Assembly (NCBI GenBank): GCA_039654915.1
Contig: CM077595.1
Location: forward strand, 87,957,501-88,021,500
Length of the DNA: 64,000 nucleotides
Source: Aquilaria yunnanensis
Taxonomy: Eukaryota > Streptophyta > Magnoliopsida > Malvales > Thymelaeaceae
Direction of reading: 5' to 3'
Position numbers and translations under genes: made by a program. Positions 49,917 through 62,300 of the stretch are shown in pieces. The notes beneath the pieces were generated by a model. The model was not told where the DNA came from, searched no databases, and worked only from the letters and a program-made list of their open reading frames with translations. The stretch's first letter is position 1. Each line of letters opens with the position of its first letter.

Positions 49917-51044
49917 TGATGGAAAACTTCCAAGTCAAATAGGTTTCATATCCTAATTCAATTATGCCTAATTTTGGGCTTAACAATAGCTCAAATTTTG
50001 GGCTAATAATTAATTCAAAATTATCATGAAACCAAAACCAAATAATTTGGTCAATGTACTAAAAAAATCCAATTGTTTCTAAGTGTGCAATCTTTTAGGC
50101 TCTTATTACGTTGGTAATGATCATACATAATTACCAGTGTCTAACATCACATTATTGTACCCAAATGACAAGATAGTCAGTGATTTGACATTGATCATTA
50201 TTTGTACATACCATTGTCTATTTGTTCAAGATATCAAGATGGAACACACAACATGGAACGTGTCATTCTTGTATAGCCCAATTATTATTTCTTAATTCTC
50301 AAGTAGACTAACTTAAACTGATAACATTGATATCCCATATCAACTTATCCGAGTATGGTCATGCATTTCCTCAGTCTCACTTAATCAATGGGCCCAGAGA
50401 TGTCACTCCCGTTATATAGGAGAGACAAATCTCATCTTGATCATACAAATCTCTTCACATAATATGTGACATATTCAATGATCACCTTCATGTTCACTTT
50501 GTTGCAAGCAACAAGGATAAGTGTTAAAGTATGTAACTCACATGTAAGGAACCTTGATGACCTTAGGTCAAAAGACTCATTATGAGAATCGCTTATGACA
50601 CTCATATAACAATTCATGTAACGTTCTTTGTAGCAAGCAACAATGATAGGTATTAAAGTATGTGACTTACATGTAGGGAACCTTGATAATCTCAGGTCAA
50701 AAGACTCATTATGAGAATCGCTTATGGCACTCATATAATGATCCATGTAATGTTTTTATGATGAATCAGTTTAGTATACAAGTTCTCCAATTTGTACCTA
50801 TATGTAAACGACATATTTCATAGTAATCTTCACATATACTGGTTTTTATGTATTATTGCAACCCATTCAACAATAAGACTTAACCAGATACATTTAAGAA
50901 TATTATTATTTTAGGGTTATAATTATAATTAATTATATTATATAGAAACAAATAATAAACACAATTAATCAAATAATATCTCAATAAAATATCATGATTT
51001 AATATGCAAAATATAATAATCTCATGATTGGCTTTTGGGCATAG
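49917..51044 (-). mobile_element. Probable solo LTR or LTR fragment with internal duplication
   Basis: On the minus strand it runs TGCTATGCCC to TTCCATCA, so it has TG...CA ends over about 1.13 kb, moderate complexity, no ORF of note, and a 'gggcccattgattaagtgag' segment that I associate with plant LTR sequences. No matching 5-bp flanks were found, so a solo LTR is not proven. Confidence 0.4.
50504..50759. repeat. Two-copy tandem repeat, 129-bp period
   Basis: Units start at 50504 and 50633 and share 'gcaagcaaca', 'gttaaagtatg' or 'attaaagtatg', 'ggtcaaaagactcattatga' and 'gaatcgcttatg'. Only a few differences separate them. Confidence 0.85.
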
Positions 51045-51354
51045 CACTAACGTATGACAAACTAGAAGAGTGCCCCATACTATGCTTTGGGAGGATAGGT
51101 GTCCTCATCCAGATGAAGATACAACTTCAACCTTAAAGGGAAAAGGAGCCACAACGCAATGACCACAAAAATAGAAGGGCCAAACTTGACATTAACCCTC
51201 GCCCACTCCAAAAAAACAAAAAGAAAGAAAAATAGCACACGTTTCAAAGCCACAAATCCCTCTTCTCTTCTATGTATTATATATAATTTCTTATTGTTAG
51301 AAATCAGTTTAAACCCAATGACGGACAAATACGGGAAAATAAAAAAAAAAGAGG

Positions 51355-53030
51355 GTCGATATTATACTATAAACTAAAAGCCGTGCTCGGCTACTGTTCA
51401 AATGAACAGTAAAAAATAGTGCCTTTACCGTTTTGCCCCTTATCAGTTTTTTTCTTTTGCGTATGTCATTTTTTTTTTTTTCTGGATATGATTTGATTTT
51501 TTTATAGTTTGATCCTCTTTTTGCAAGGTTCTGAATTTTATGAGGATCTGTGTTGCAATTTTACGCTTTCAATCTGTTTCATGTATTGTTTCAGTGAAAA
51601 CACGGTTTTAGTCCCTAACTTTCTAATGCTTCCATTTTAGGCTCGAATTTACATCAGTGTTATATTTTGGTCCCCAAATTTTATAACTATTAATCTACCT
51701 CTTCTATTTGCTCTCTTTATCCCAAGCTTTTTTTTGTTGTTGTTTTATGTACTATTTTCTAAGGAAAGACATTGGTGAGCATAATTTGTTCTCTTTATCT
51801 CTATTTTTTATTTATTTATTATCTTCTAAAGTAAAATCTTGGTAATCATGGTTTGTTTCTTTAACTTGAAGAAATAACTTTTGACATTAAGGTTTTAATA
51901 ATTGACTTAATAAAGGTTAAAAAAAGATAAATAAATTGAAGATGGATTTTTCTAAATAAATTTATAAAGAATATTAAAAATTGAAATTTCAGTTAATAGG
52001 AGATAAAAATTTTTAGTGAATTAATTTTTAATAAAAAATTTTATCCATCATTTCAAAACATGTACAATGTTATGTTTTATATTTATTTTCAATTTTGAAA
52101 AATATGGATCGATATATTAAATTACTTTATTAAACTCTAAAACTTTTGAGTGAATTTTACTAAATAATTTCTTATCGATATTAAAAATTGAAATTTAAAT
52201 TAATAAGATATGAAACTTTTTAGTGAATTATTTTTTGATGAAAAAAAATATTTATCATTTCGAAGCACATGTAGCATTATGTTTTGATCACAATTAATCA
52301 TTTTAATAATAAGAACATAACATAAAGAAAACCCAATCCAAAATTAAAATGAAGCAAAATTTAATTGATTAAAATCCATTTATGAATGAGAATTTTTTAA
52401 TATTTTATTATTGGCATTTGTTTTAATGTCAAAATTTATAAAAAAAAATGTTTGCTACAAAGTGTGCCTAAAAAAACTATCTATATTTTAACCATCGTTT
52501 TATTTATAGTAAACTATAGTTTCTTTCTGCTTTTACCCTTTGGTGTTGGGCTGGGTTGTGACCCGCTCTATTGCTTGTCTTTTTTTTTTCTTTTTTTATG
52601 TGGGGTTGGGCTGTTTCTTTTGGAATGTTGGTGAAATTTTTGAATAAAAATATCTTTTCGAGGGTCGATCTTGTTATTCTCCTACTTTCACTTTTCTTTT
52701 TTGTGAAACACATTTCTAGTCCTTATATTATTTCTGTTTTTGATATTAGACCCTAAGTTTAATAAATTATAGTGTTTTTGTTTAATCTCTTGGTTCTTTT
52801 TTTTTTTTTATGTTTTATTTTCTAAGCTAAAATATTGGTCACCATGGTTTATTTATTTATTTAGTGAAATAAGACTTTTTTTTCTTAACTTTTCCTAAGT
52901 TAATTGTTAAACTCTTAATACATAAAGTTTTTACATTTTCTCTCTTGGTCCCCAAATTATTTTTATTATTATTTTATTTAATATTGTAACATTATATAAT
53001 CACCGCAACGCGCAGGTCTTCCACACCTCA
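51355..53030 (+). mobile_element. Helitron-like nonautonomous element
   Basis: The left end reads 'actataaactaaaagccgtg', then 'ctcggctactgttcaaatga' and 'taccgttttgcccctta'. The right end has 'caccgcaacgcgcaggtctt'. Both resemble termini of plant Helitrons as I remember them. The exact CTRR terminus and hairpin are not clear. No Rep/helicase gene. The interior contains diverged direct duplications (51940-52080 with 52150-52290; 51640-51870 with 52720-52860). Confidence 0.5.
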
Positions 53031-55190
53031 TTACTTCTATTAATAGTTTGTTTGCACGTTTAAAGCAAAAGCTGCATTATTGAGCCGGCTAGATAGAGCA
53101 ATTTATCTATACCAAATCTATTAATAAATTAAAATATAAGTACGGCCGAATATTATGTGGGTAAAGAAGTCGCTAGTGCGACTTCCCATGTATTCTCAAC
53201 CCTCTAAATAATAGATATATTATACTGTATATTGTTATTATTCCTACAAAAAATAAAAGAATATATTAAAATATTATTTTATTATGAAAAATGTTAAGTA
53301 TTATTTTTTTTGCACATTAATTATAATTATTTTTTATCATAACTTTGCTAATATAAATAAAATGTATATGAAAGACAATATTTTTTATATGAAAATAATA
53401 AAAATGAAATATATAGAACAAAATATAAATTATTCATAAAAAACATAATTGCTAATGCATGAGAAAAAAAATAATACTCTAATGATAACAATAAATTTTC
53501 TAATACCACATTAAGTTCTTAGGTGGTTTAAAGTGTTTTGCTTATATTCTATCTTGTTATTTTATTATTTTATATATGTATGTATGTGGTGAGTTAATGT
53601 AAAATGGGGAAAAAAAATTTATAAATTGCATAATGCTATATGGCAGATGTGTAACGTGGTAAATTAGCAAAAACATAATAAAGATTAGTAGTAAGTTGTA
53701 TACCCATAATAAACGCGGTATATTGAGAGGTACTTCGACAAATTGCAAAGATTTGTGTACTGCATGCTGCATACTCATGATAAATGGTATATCACAATAT
53801 TTAATACATGTGTGTTAGAAGTTAAGTATAGATGGAGTGGAGCGGCTAGGGTTTTGTCACTATTAAAACCTAAATTCACTCCACTAGTATCTTATTAGGT
53901 GAATTGAGATTGAAAATTATGATGTTGGAAAACAGAAATTAGTAGGATCATTGTTTTTTTTTTTTTTTGGGAAGGCTAGTTGAATAGTTGCTATCTTTAA
54001 GATTCAGCTTGTGTGGGACATTAAAGATAAAAGGAGAAAAGGAAGAAGCAATCTATAATGAATATACATCATTGGATTGTACCGAGACAAAGGCACAAAA
54101 CCACAATACGATAGTAATGAAATGTCCCAATCGATTTGCTGGTTGAGTATTGAAAAATTGGCAATTCCTGAGTCGTGGTAGAAAAGGCATCCCAACCTAA
54201 TGTCCAATCTTAATTACGGCTATGGCAGAGCAGGGTCGCCTACCACCCACCTGTCCGGTCCGGAAACACCCACCTGTCCGGTCAACCACAAAATCACCAA
54301 CGAAACTGGGAGTGGAGGACCATACACCGGCCGATTTCCGTCCTCTCTATCATAATTCATAACCAGGCGCCTGATATAAGCCGTGAAACGCCGTAAAGAT
54401 GATTGCCTCATTGGCATCATGTGGATTAGATCTTGTAATTAGCCAGTCGGTTCTAAGTCCAAGTCGGGATTTTTTTCTTTTCTTTTCTTTTTTTTTAAAA
54501 AAATGAAAGAGTAATGAGAGGGTGAAGTAGGTACATATTTTTTTTTTTGAAATAAAGCTGTATATTTTTCTTGTATGCTTACCGAGTTACGAGTATAGAA
54601 TGGAGGAAAAAAGCCACAAATACGGCGCCGTTTAATCGAGGATATTGAGCTGGCCAATTTCCTCATGTCGCTGTCACCGGAATGGATCAATCATGCCGAC
54701 GGAGACCGATTTGAAGTTTGCGGCTTCCGACCTACGTAATTGTATTGGCGGAAAGGGTGGCCATACAAAGAGCCGACTAATTCCTTTTATTTTTCGGCCC
54801 GATGGGTGGTCGGCCTGCCTTACTCCTAAAAGCCGGCCGAAATGCCTTGCCTGTCTCAACACATTTTTGTTGCTTCGGAAAAAACAAAACACTTTCCACT
54901 CTAAAATTAATATATTATAACAAATGAATAAATTTTCATTCCAAAGTAATTTATTTTCTCGATGAAATAAAAATAAATGATTGTTTTAAAAACACAAATA
55001 ATTTTTTTTTAAAGCAAAACTACTAAAAGTCTGGAACCTAGTTCTCCAAAAAAATGTACCCGGTAAGTATGAATAGATAGTTGCAAAACACAATGCATTA
55101 TTTATCAAAACAAGAAAAAGTATATAAAAGCCGCCCTTGTAATCTGTATTATAATCAAATACACACACTTAATAATTAATTAGGAATCAG
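53031..55190. other. Intergenic DNA, no gene supported
   Basis: AT-rich up to 54200. Near 54240-54290 the unit 'cacccacctgtccggtc' occurs twice in tandem. A GC-richer patch at 54600-54830 reads LANFLMSLSPEWINHADGDR in one plus frame before a stop; it resembles coding sequence but matches no family I know. Confidence 0.4.
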
Positions 55191-55479
55191 TTAAAGTTTC
55201 ATTATCGATTTGGTCAGCTTGCTCATTCTGGTAATCATGTACATGTGGAACGAAACTCTGGCGGATCGCTTGTGGAGGTTGCGATTCCGCATGCGCTTTA
55301 TAAACTAATTAAATATATTGACTAGGTTGCCTCAAATTTCTATTGTAGAATCGCAACAAATCTGTGCACGAGCACAAATGTTATATCCCATATAGGCTGG
55401 CGGAGGCAATCAAAATATGGTTTTGTAATTGGGAGTCCTTGATTCCTTCTGTCTCGAGGACTTCGGATGTAGCTCAGTC

Positions 55480-55905
55480 CTCTACTCGGTCAGCCCCTTC
55501 TCCACGATATATGAAGATATTAATGTGGATGCCGCTATTTCCTCTTCACTTCATAGGAGCTCAACTAGGGTATTGATGCGCGACTTAGAAAATATTCCTT
55601 TACACATCTCTTTGCTTTCATTTGAAAGGTGATGCGATCATCTGGAACTGGTGGAAGTTTTGGCTGCCTTGCATGAGTCATGACTTGCGGGAGGCAAAGT
55701 TAGGAGGGTTCCAATAGGTGGTGGTGGAGTCCGATGCAACTGTATTAGTAAATGAGTTGCAATCTCAAGCACCATCCCTTTGTCCTTATAGTGTGCTGCT
55801 TGATGGCATTGGAAGCTTAGGTTCATGTTTTTGTTGTTGTTCGATTGTTTATATTTCACGTTCCCTAAACTTTGCTACTTATTCCGTAGTCCATTTGTGA
55901 CTGTC
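55480..55905 (+). pseudogene. RNase H-like (RVT_3) domain of a LINE-type element, frameshifted
   Basis: Segments fall in the order of a plant LINE-associated RNase H domain: KIN-type start (YEDINVDAAISSSLHRSSTR) with VLMRDLE, then VEVLAALHES, then VVVESDATVLVNELQSQ, then ISRSLNFATYSVVH. They lie in more than one frame, with stops between them, so the copy is dead. The acidic residues of INVDA, the E of VEVLAAL and the SD of VESDA correspond to the catalytic set. Confidence 0.7.
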
Positions 55906-56005
55906 AGTTATCAGTTATCTTTGTTGGTTTCATCTGTACCCTTTATAGTATTGGCTTCCGCCCTTTCTACTTAATATAAGTTCTCTTTTACCTAAAAAAA
56001 ATATA
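55480..56005 (+). mobile_element. 5'-truncated LINE-like 3' end
   Basis: The RNase H remnant is followed by about 100 bases of 3' UTR-like sequence ('cttaatataagttctctttt') and an A-rich end ('acctaaaaaaaatat'), as in plant L1-type insertions. The true 5' limit is unknown. Confidence 0.55.
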
Positions 56006-56159
56006 TGTGCTAATAACTAATAAACTATAAATTTTATTTCATTTGTTTTTAGAATTTCGGGTATTGATGAATGCAGATAGATAACAATAATATGTAATTT
56101 ATTTTATTTTATATGTTTTTAGATTTTTTAGGTTTAGATGAATAAAAATACATAGTAAT

Positions 56160-56674
56160 TGTTGGGAAAAAATTTCTCAATCACCCATCACACGTGACAG
56201 AACAACAAACACGATCAAATAAACACATACAAATTTAATGTGGTTCGACTCTTAACTAGCCTATATTTATGGATAAGAGAAATCCATTTAAAAAAAATAT
56301 TTAGATTATAGAAAAGGTATGCCTTTAGTGCTTATGTTGACCTATGGATCCCCTACACATTATTGATAATCCCAATATTTTGCCCTCATACAATTACAAG
56401 ATATGAGAATAGTAAAAGGCTTATCGTCCTAGTCTTCTCTAGCCTCAAAACCTCTCATCCCTCCTGAAACCCTCACATCTTACTTCTTCACCACATTGAC
56501 TTTTTTTTCATACCCAAAATCCTACCATAGCATGCCTTTTTTATACGCCACACACAAACTCAAAACATATCAAAAAAGGAAAACCAAATCCTAAACAAAT
56601 AAAAAAAACTTGCACTAAATCCTAAACAAACTAAAATTCTTAAGTTTATTGGATTTGAGTCAACAAACGCAACA
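56160..56674 (-). repeat. TRIM LTR (3' LTR in element orientation)
   Basis: Begins 'tgttgggaaaaaatttctca' on the plus strand and ends 'caacaaacgcaaca'. Confidence 0.85.
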
Positions 56675-57093
56675 ATCTCCATTTTAACTTAAATCTTCTC
56701 AAACATGAGCATATGTAACGCTAACCATGAAGAAATGACCATAAATATGAACAAAAAATACCACCAAGACATGAACACATCAACGAAGGGAAATGACCAC
56801 AAACATCATGAGCATCAACACACATGAATAAAAATATTCAATCTTCAAACTTGTATTGAGTCATCAAAATCACTCTTCAAACACTGTCAAATATCCCTAG
56901 GTTGATTTTCTGGGGCTCCAGAAAAGAATCCAAATGCTCCATCATGCTGACCATCAAACTATATGCTCTGCTATGCGAGGAACATGCTACAAGCTCCACC
57001 ATGCCAAAAATGCATCATAGACTCAATCATGCCAAGGCCAAATCATAAGCAACTCCACCATGCTAGGACTAAATTGCAAGCTTTGATAATACT

Positions 57094-57605
57094 TGTTAGG
57101 AAACAAATTTTCCAATTACTCACTATGCGTGGCGGAATAACAAACGCGATCAAATAAACACACATGAATTTAATGTGATTTGACTCTTAATTAACCTACA
57201 TCAAAGGATGAGAGAAATTCACTCGGATAAAAATATTGATATTACCGTAGAGGTATGTTCTTAGTGTTCATGCTGGCCTATGGATCATCTACATATCACT
57301 GATAACCCTAATATCTTGATCTTAGACAATTACAAGATACGAGAATCATAAAAAGCTTATCGTCCAAGTTGTCTCTAGCCTCCGGACCTATTCTTTATCC
57401 TGAAACCTTTACATCTTCCTTCTTCACCACATTAGTTTTTTTCTCATTCCTAAAACCCTACCATAACATGTTTTATACGCCACACACAAACCCAAATTAC
57501 ATCAAAATGGGAAAACTAAATCCTAAACAAACAGAAAAATTGACACCAAATCCTAAACAAACTAAAATTATTAAATTTCTTAGATTTGAGCCAACAAACT
57601 TGACA
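57094..57605 (-). repeat. TRIM LTR (5' LTR in element orientation)
   Basis: Begins 'tgttaggaaacaaattttcc' on the plus strand and ends 'caacaaacttgaca'. Confidence 0.85.
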
Positions 57606-57742
57606 GTAATATATGTTAAGTTTATGCGTAGATGCTTCTCAGCTTGTACTTTAATAGGAAGTTTCTGAATTAAAAAAAAAAAGAGAGAAATTGGTTGTGG
57701 ATTTATATTGGCACTAGAATGAATCTAAGGCGCTTAGAATCA

Positions 57743-57752
57743 ACCCAACCCA
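57743..57752. repeat. Left copy of the 10-bp MULE target duplication
   Basis: ACCCAACCCA, repeated exactly at 63226-63235. Confidence 0.85.
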
Positions 57753-57950
57753 GGGTAAAATCCAAATTTGGTCCCTTAACTATTTGGTTTATCTTAAAAT
57801 GATCCCCTAACTCTAAAAGTGCCCATTGAAGTTCCTTAACTGTCGTATCGAGTTCAATGTTAGTCCCTCCAGTCATTTTGGCCGTTATCCAGGATTGAAA
57901 ATGCATACATGGCAATTAATACTTTTTTCTGGGGCCCAAAAATACACAGT
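57753..57950 (+). repeat. Left MULE terminal inverted repeat
   Basis: Pairs with 63028-63225 along its full length, including 'aactctaaaagtgcc', 'gttcaatgttagtcc' and 'gcccaaaaatacacagt'. MULE TIRs usually act as promoters; here it would serve the GRF gene. Confidence 0.88.
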
Positions 57951-58099
57951 GGCATTGTCTAGATGATAGAAGGGTAATTGGGCAGGGCGGGAATAGGTTT
58001 GGTTGAGGGTGGGAAAGTAATAGAGGAAGGGATATTTTTTATGAGAGGAAAAAGAGGATTAACTGAAGAGAAATTGAAGAAGACTTACAGTGGGGAGAC

Positions 58100-58689
58100 A
58101 TGGCGAGGGTGGATGACAACAATGAGATCTCGCACTGCTACTGTGGCTTGCCTGCAAAGTTGAAGATGGCGTGGACTGACCAAAATGTTGGAAGGAGGTT
58201 CTATGACTGCTGAAATTATAGGGTAGATTTTATTTTTTATTTTTGTTTACTTTGGGAATGCTTGGCTGTGGTTTTCTTTAGTTTTCGCTGACTAGTTGTG
58301 TATTTGGTTGAGACATAGGGCAATCGGTATTGTCAATTTAGGTAATGGTATGATGACCCAATGCCTGTACATTGTAGAATTGTGATAAGGGGCTGTTGAG
58401 AATAGTAGATGAAGTTGAGACAGAAATGGAGAAAAGCATAGCTAGAGTAGATGAAGTGGAGACAGAGATGAAGTGAATGTGTGGGAAGAAGCAGAAAAAG
58501 AAGACTGTAGTGCAATTAAAAGAAGTTAAAGTAAGGAAACTAAGAGGAAAGAACAAAAGAATGCTGGCGCTTTTGCAAGTCTTTTGGGTATTGTTCATTT
58601 GGTACTTGTACGTGTATATGAGTATGAGATGGATGGTCATTGATGTGAGGAAATGGGGTGTTATGGTATTTTTTGGGTGTGATTTATGA
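58100..58689 (+). pseudogene. GRF-type zinc-finger protein with C-terminal membrane segment (MULE passenger)
   Basis: Exon 1 starts at the ATG at 58100. It carries the GRF zinc-finger pattern (PF06839): SHCYCGLPAKLKMAWTDQN, VGRRFYDC, then a TGA where the family continues. A probable intron runs from about 58217 to 58320. Exon 2 resumes with C-Q-F-R, a TAA, WYDDPMP, then after a one-base frameshift RIVDEVETEMEKSIARVDEV. A basic helical stretch (KKQKKKTVVQLKEVKVRKL) and a hydrophobic tail (VFWVLFIWYLYVYM) follow. This is the architecture of many small plant GRF proteins: zinc finger, coiled coil, terminal membrane helix. Family members are thought to bind nucleic acid. At least two stops and one frameshift mean that this copy is not functional. 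Confidence 0.7.
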
Positions 58690-58739
58690 CGAGTAAGTAG
58701 GGAGGGTTGGGGTAGTAATGGTTGTTGTCGGTGTGTGAT

Positions 58740-58799
58740 ATTTGGGGTGTGACAGAGGTAGATATTGGGTAGCCTTTGGGGTGTGACAGAGGTAGAATC
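58740..58799. repeat. Short direct repeat, two units
   Basis: 'tttggggtgtgacagaggta' occurs at about 58740 and 58778, in the spacer between the two MULE genes. Confidence 0.85.
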
Positions 58800-59392
58800 A
58801 TCTCAATTATGTACTTACTCGAATTCAATGAAAAGAACTTTGTGTCTGTTGGAAGTAACTATAGTTTGACAAACACAACTTCTGTGCTTAAAAGACGGCA
58901 TAATGTTTATAAATTTTACAACTGCAAGGAAGTTGTTTCATTCATTATGGGTCAAAAGGGTCATTAGTTTTCTACATGCATTGTCCATAAAGAGTATTAC
59001 GAAGATCCACAAAAAATAGCCAACATACAACATCCAAAGGCATAAATCCAATACAAAAAACTGCACAAAAACATCAAGTTTGGCCTTCATTGTTGTCTTT
59101 TACATACATCAAACTTGTGTGCATCCCTTATTTGAAAATGAGTGCCCCCTGCCACCTGCACGACTCCTTCCCCCTCTTTCATCACTACGTTGTGATCCAA
59201 CATACTCTAAATTCATAGACCTCTGAGATTGTCTTGCAACAAAAGTAGAACTTTGCTATGAAACTGAGGTTCGTTGGGATGTAGGAACCTGTTCATGTTG
59301 GCCAACAGTTAGTGTAAAAATCTAATTGTAGTATAATGTACATCAATCTCATTAATATTTACATTTTGCTTCATCTGTGATGGCTACTGCCT

Positions 59393-62300
59393 CTATGATG
59401 GCTGTCCTCCTAACTTTTTTGTTTTTTTTGTTGAACTTGCACTTTCAGCTAAAGTTGGTCTTGATTTGTAAGTGCTTTTATTATGCCCTTTTTGCTTGCA
59501 TATAGAACAATGAATGATCATTCCCATTTTTCTCATTTTTGAACCACTTTCAGGCTTACTAGGTTATCTTCTTTTTTTTCTTCTCAACCCTTCCTCTCTT
59601 GACCAGCCCATTGTTTGGAGGTTTAATAGGATTATGTTTCATGTCCTCCCATTGCTCCACACTCCTGATTGGCTTTATTACATTGTCATACATTTCCTTG
59701 TGTGTTTCAGTCCAATAACATTGGTCAACATATTCTTCAATGTTGCTGTGGTTTAGGGCAAAAGCAGAACATGCATGGTTGCATGGGATTCCAGTGAGCT
59801 ACCATTTCGTACAATTGCATGTCCTCTGCTCTATGTTAACTACATGCTGTAATGTAGGAGTTGTAACTTGAAACTTTGTCCCCCTTAACTCCATTGGCCA
59901 ATAGTTGCTAAAGTTATCTATGTTTTTGTTCAATTTCTTTGTAATCTTGAGGCATAGTTTACCGGTCCACTTTGCCTGAGAATATCTTTTCCTGGCTATT
60001 CTAACCATGATCTTACATCTAATTACTTTTAACATGGTCAAAATAGGTTTATCCCTAGTTTCAAGGATGAATCTGTTGAAGCATTCACATATATTGTTCA
60101 ATAAGATATCACATTTAGAGAACTTCTTGAAAGAAGGCCTAGTCCAATGTTCAAAGGGTATACTATTCAGCCATGTCCATACATTTGTATCAAAAACCTT
60201 AATTACCTTCATGTTCTTCTTGAATTCCTCTTCATATGAGCTCCTTGCTGCTTGCCAAACATAGTCTCTTAACCCAACTCCTGGAAAGCATCATTTCAAG
60301 TTTGTGTAAAGATGTCTGACACAAAATCTATACTCTGTATCTGGAAATAGGTTCTGAACTATTGTTATTAAACCTTATATCATCAAAGCATCATTAGTAA
60401 CACTGATTAAAATTATAATATTACAAATTAAGGTCAACAGCCTACCTTCTATCTGTTTGACATAAATGTCTAGAACTTGGACTCAATAATACCAAGTTCT
60501 TATGCTATATGCACTAAAAACCAAGCCCAAGAATCATATGACTCAACCTCAATAATTGCATAGGCAATTGGTCATATGTAGTCATTGGCATCTATTCTAA
60601 CTGCTGCAAGTAATTAGCCTCCATATCTCCTTTAAAAAAAAAACACCCTCTAAACTTATGATGGGCCTGCCATCAGTAAAAAAACCTTTCTTACATGTAG
60701 CCATGTAGATGAAAACCCTCTAAAACATCAAATTCTCCTACCCTAATCGAAATTGTGTTCTAGGATTGCTTGCCCTCAATTCTCTACCATCGTCTGCAAG
60801 CTTAGCATATTGATCACCTTTATTACCCCTAAGCATCATCCATGCTAAAGTTTTCCTTCTTCCAACCTTAGACCTATGAATTTTTATGTTATGGTGCCTT
60901 CTGATTAGGTTAACAAGGGCAGCCAGGGGTATTTCAGGATTTGATCTAATAGCCTCAAGGTATTCCTCTACTATCCACTTGTAGGTTGTAAACTTATTAG
61001 TAACCTACCTTGCACATGTATGCTTGTCCTCAAACCTTCTTATTTATGATTTAGGTCCATTTTTGTATTTTCCAGCAACCAATAGCCTAGGGCAACCTGC
61101 CTTGTATACTACTATTACTCTTCTTTTATCATTTTTTTTGAAATCAATAGGCTGTCTTTGTAAAACAGAGTATGCTCTCACAGCTTTTTTAAACACATCA
61201 AAGAAGGGGAAAACCATTTTTAGCTTAAACTTAGGGTCTTCCATATCTGTTATGGGGTTGAATACAGGGACCCTTTCACCTTCATCAGCACTGGACTCAT
61301 GCATACTAAGCAACTCACCATTTGAATCCTTAGACTCACTTTGAACATCCTTAAAATTATACCCCATAACCCTTCCACTACTGCCTACAGTAGGACCTGC
61401 CTCTTGTTGATTGTTTTGAGTTAGAGCTACCTTTTGTTGACTGTTTTGGGTAGGAACATTAACCTTCATCATCTGCTCTAGCTTAGCATCAACTTGTACT
61501 TCAACATTTATCCCATTATCATCATTTTGAATTTCATTATTTGTCTTATCAAACTCAGTGTCACAGCTCCCATTTTCTATGTCAGGGGTGGTCTATAGTT
61601 CTCATCATCACTGTTATTAGATTCAGACTCTGGTCCATCTTCCTCCCTAAAATCCCTCTCATTGTCTTTTTCTTTTCCTAACTCCACTACATCAGCAACT
61701 TCTGCAGAAAACCTTTCCCCCATACACTCAGACTCTTCTATACTTGCATCTATGTTCTACATTGTCTCCTCAACTCCCTGATGCCCATCCTCCCTAATAG
61801 GTTCAGCCTCTTCTCTGCTTGCATCTAAGCTTTGCATTGTTTCCCCAACTCTTTTGTGCCCATCTTCCCTACCAGGTTCAGCCTCTTCTTTGTTTGCATT
61901 TAAGTTCTGCATTGTCTCTCCAACTCCTTCATGCCCATCCTCCTTAACAAGTTCAGCCTCCTTTAAGTGCCTTTCTTCATCTGTCACCTGTTCTATCATG
62001 TTTGAAGATGAAACCTCACAGCTAGAAATAAGAAGTCTCTTAACTGGCACACTTTTTCTTATAGGTGCCTTGCCACCACTTACCCCACCTATTACCTTCC
62101 TACATGCCTCATTAGAGCCATCTTCCAGCTCTATCTCAATAATCTTAGCCTTTGGTAGTGTTAATGAAGCCTTAATGTGCTTTATATAGGCCAACTCCTG
62201 TTTTGTGATTTCCTCAGGAGTCGTTTCTACAATGTAGACCACCATTTTGTGCTCGTGTTGGAGATTGGTAAAAACCATGTCCATCACGTCTTTGTCTGTT

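Larger units (their letters stand above)
56160..57605 (-). mobile_element. Complete TRIM retrotransposon
   Basis: Two direct repeats, 56160-56674 and 57094-57605 (about 515 and 512 bases), surround only 419 bases with no coding capacity. In minus orientation, LTRs run TGTTG...CA. The primer-binding site ('tattatcaaagc', about 57080-57092) resembles that for initiator tRNA-Met (TGGTATCAGAGC), and a purine tract ('aaaatggagat') precedes the 3' LTR. GTAAT occurs on both sides (56155-56159 and 57606-57610), a perfect 5-bp target duplication. The size and structure are those of a terminal-repeat retrotransposon in miniature, which must rely on proteins from other elements. Confidence 0.88.

Noticed and set aside
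50441..50746. 101-codon minus-strand frame with an internal repeat
   Set aside because: The repeat in the protein simply reflects the 129-bp DNA duplication inside an LTR-like sequence.
61854..62189. 111-codon plus-strand frame
   Set aside because: Antisense of the acidic repeat region of the MULE transposase.
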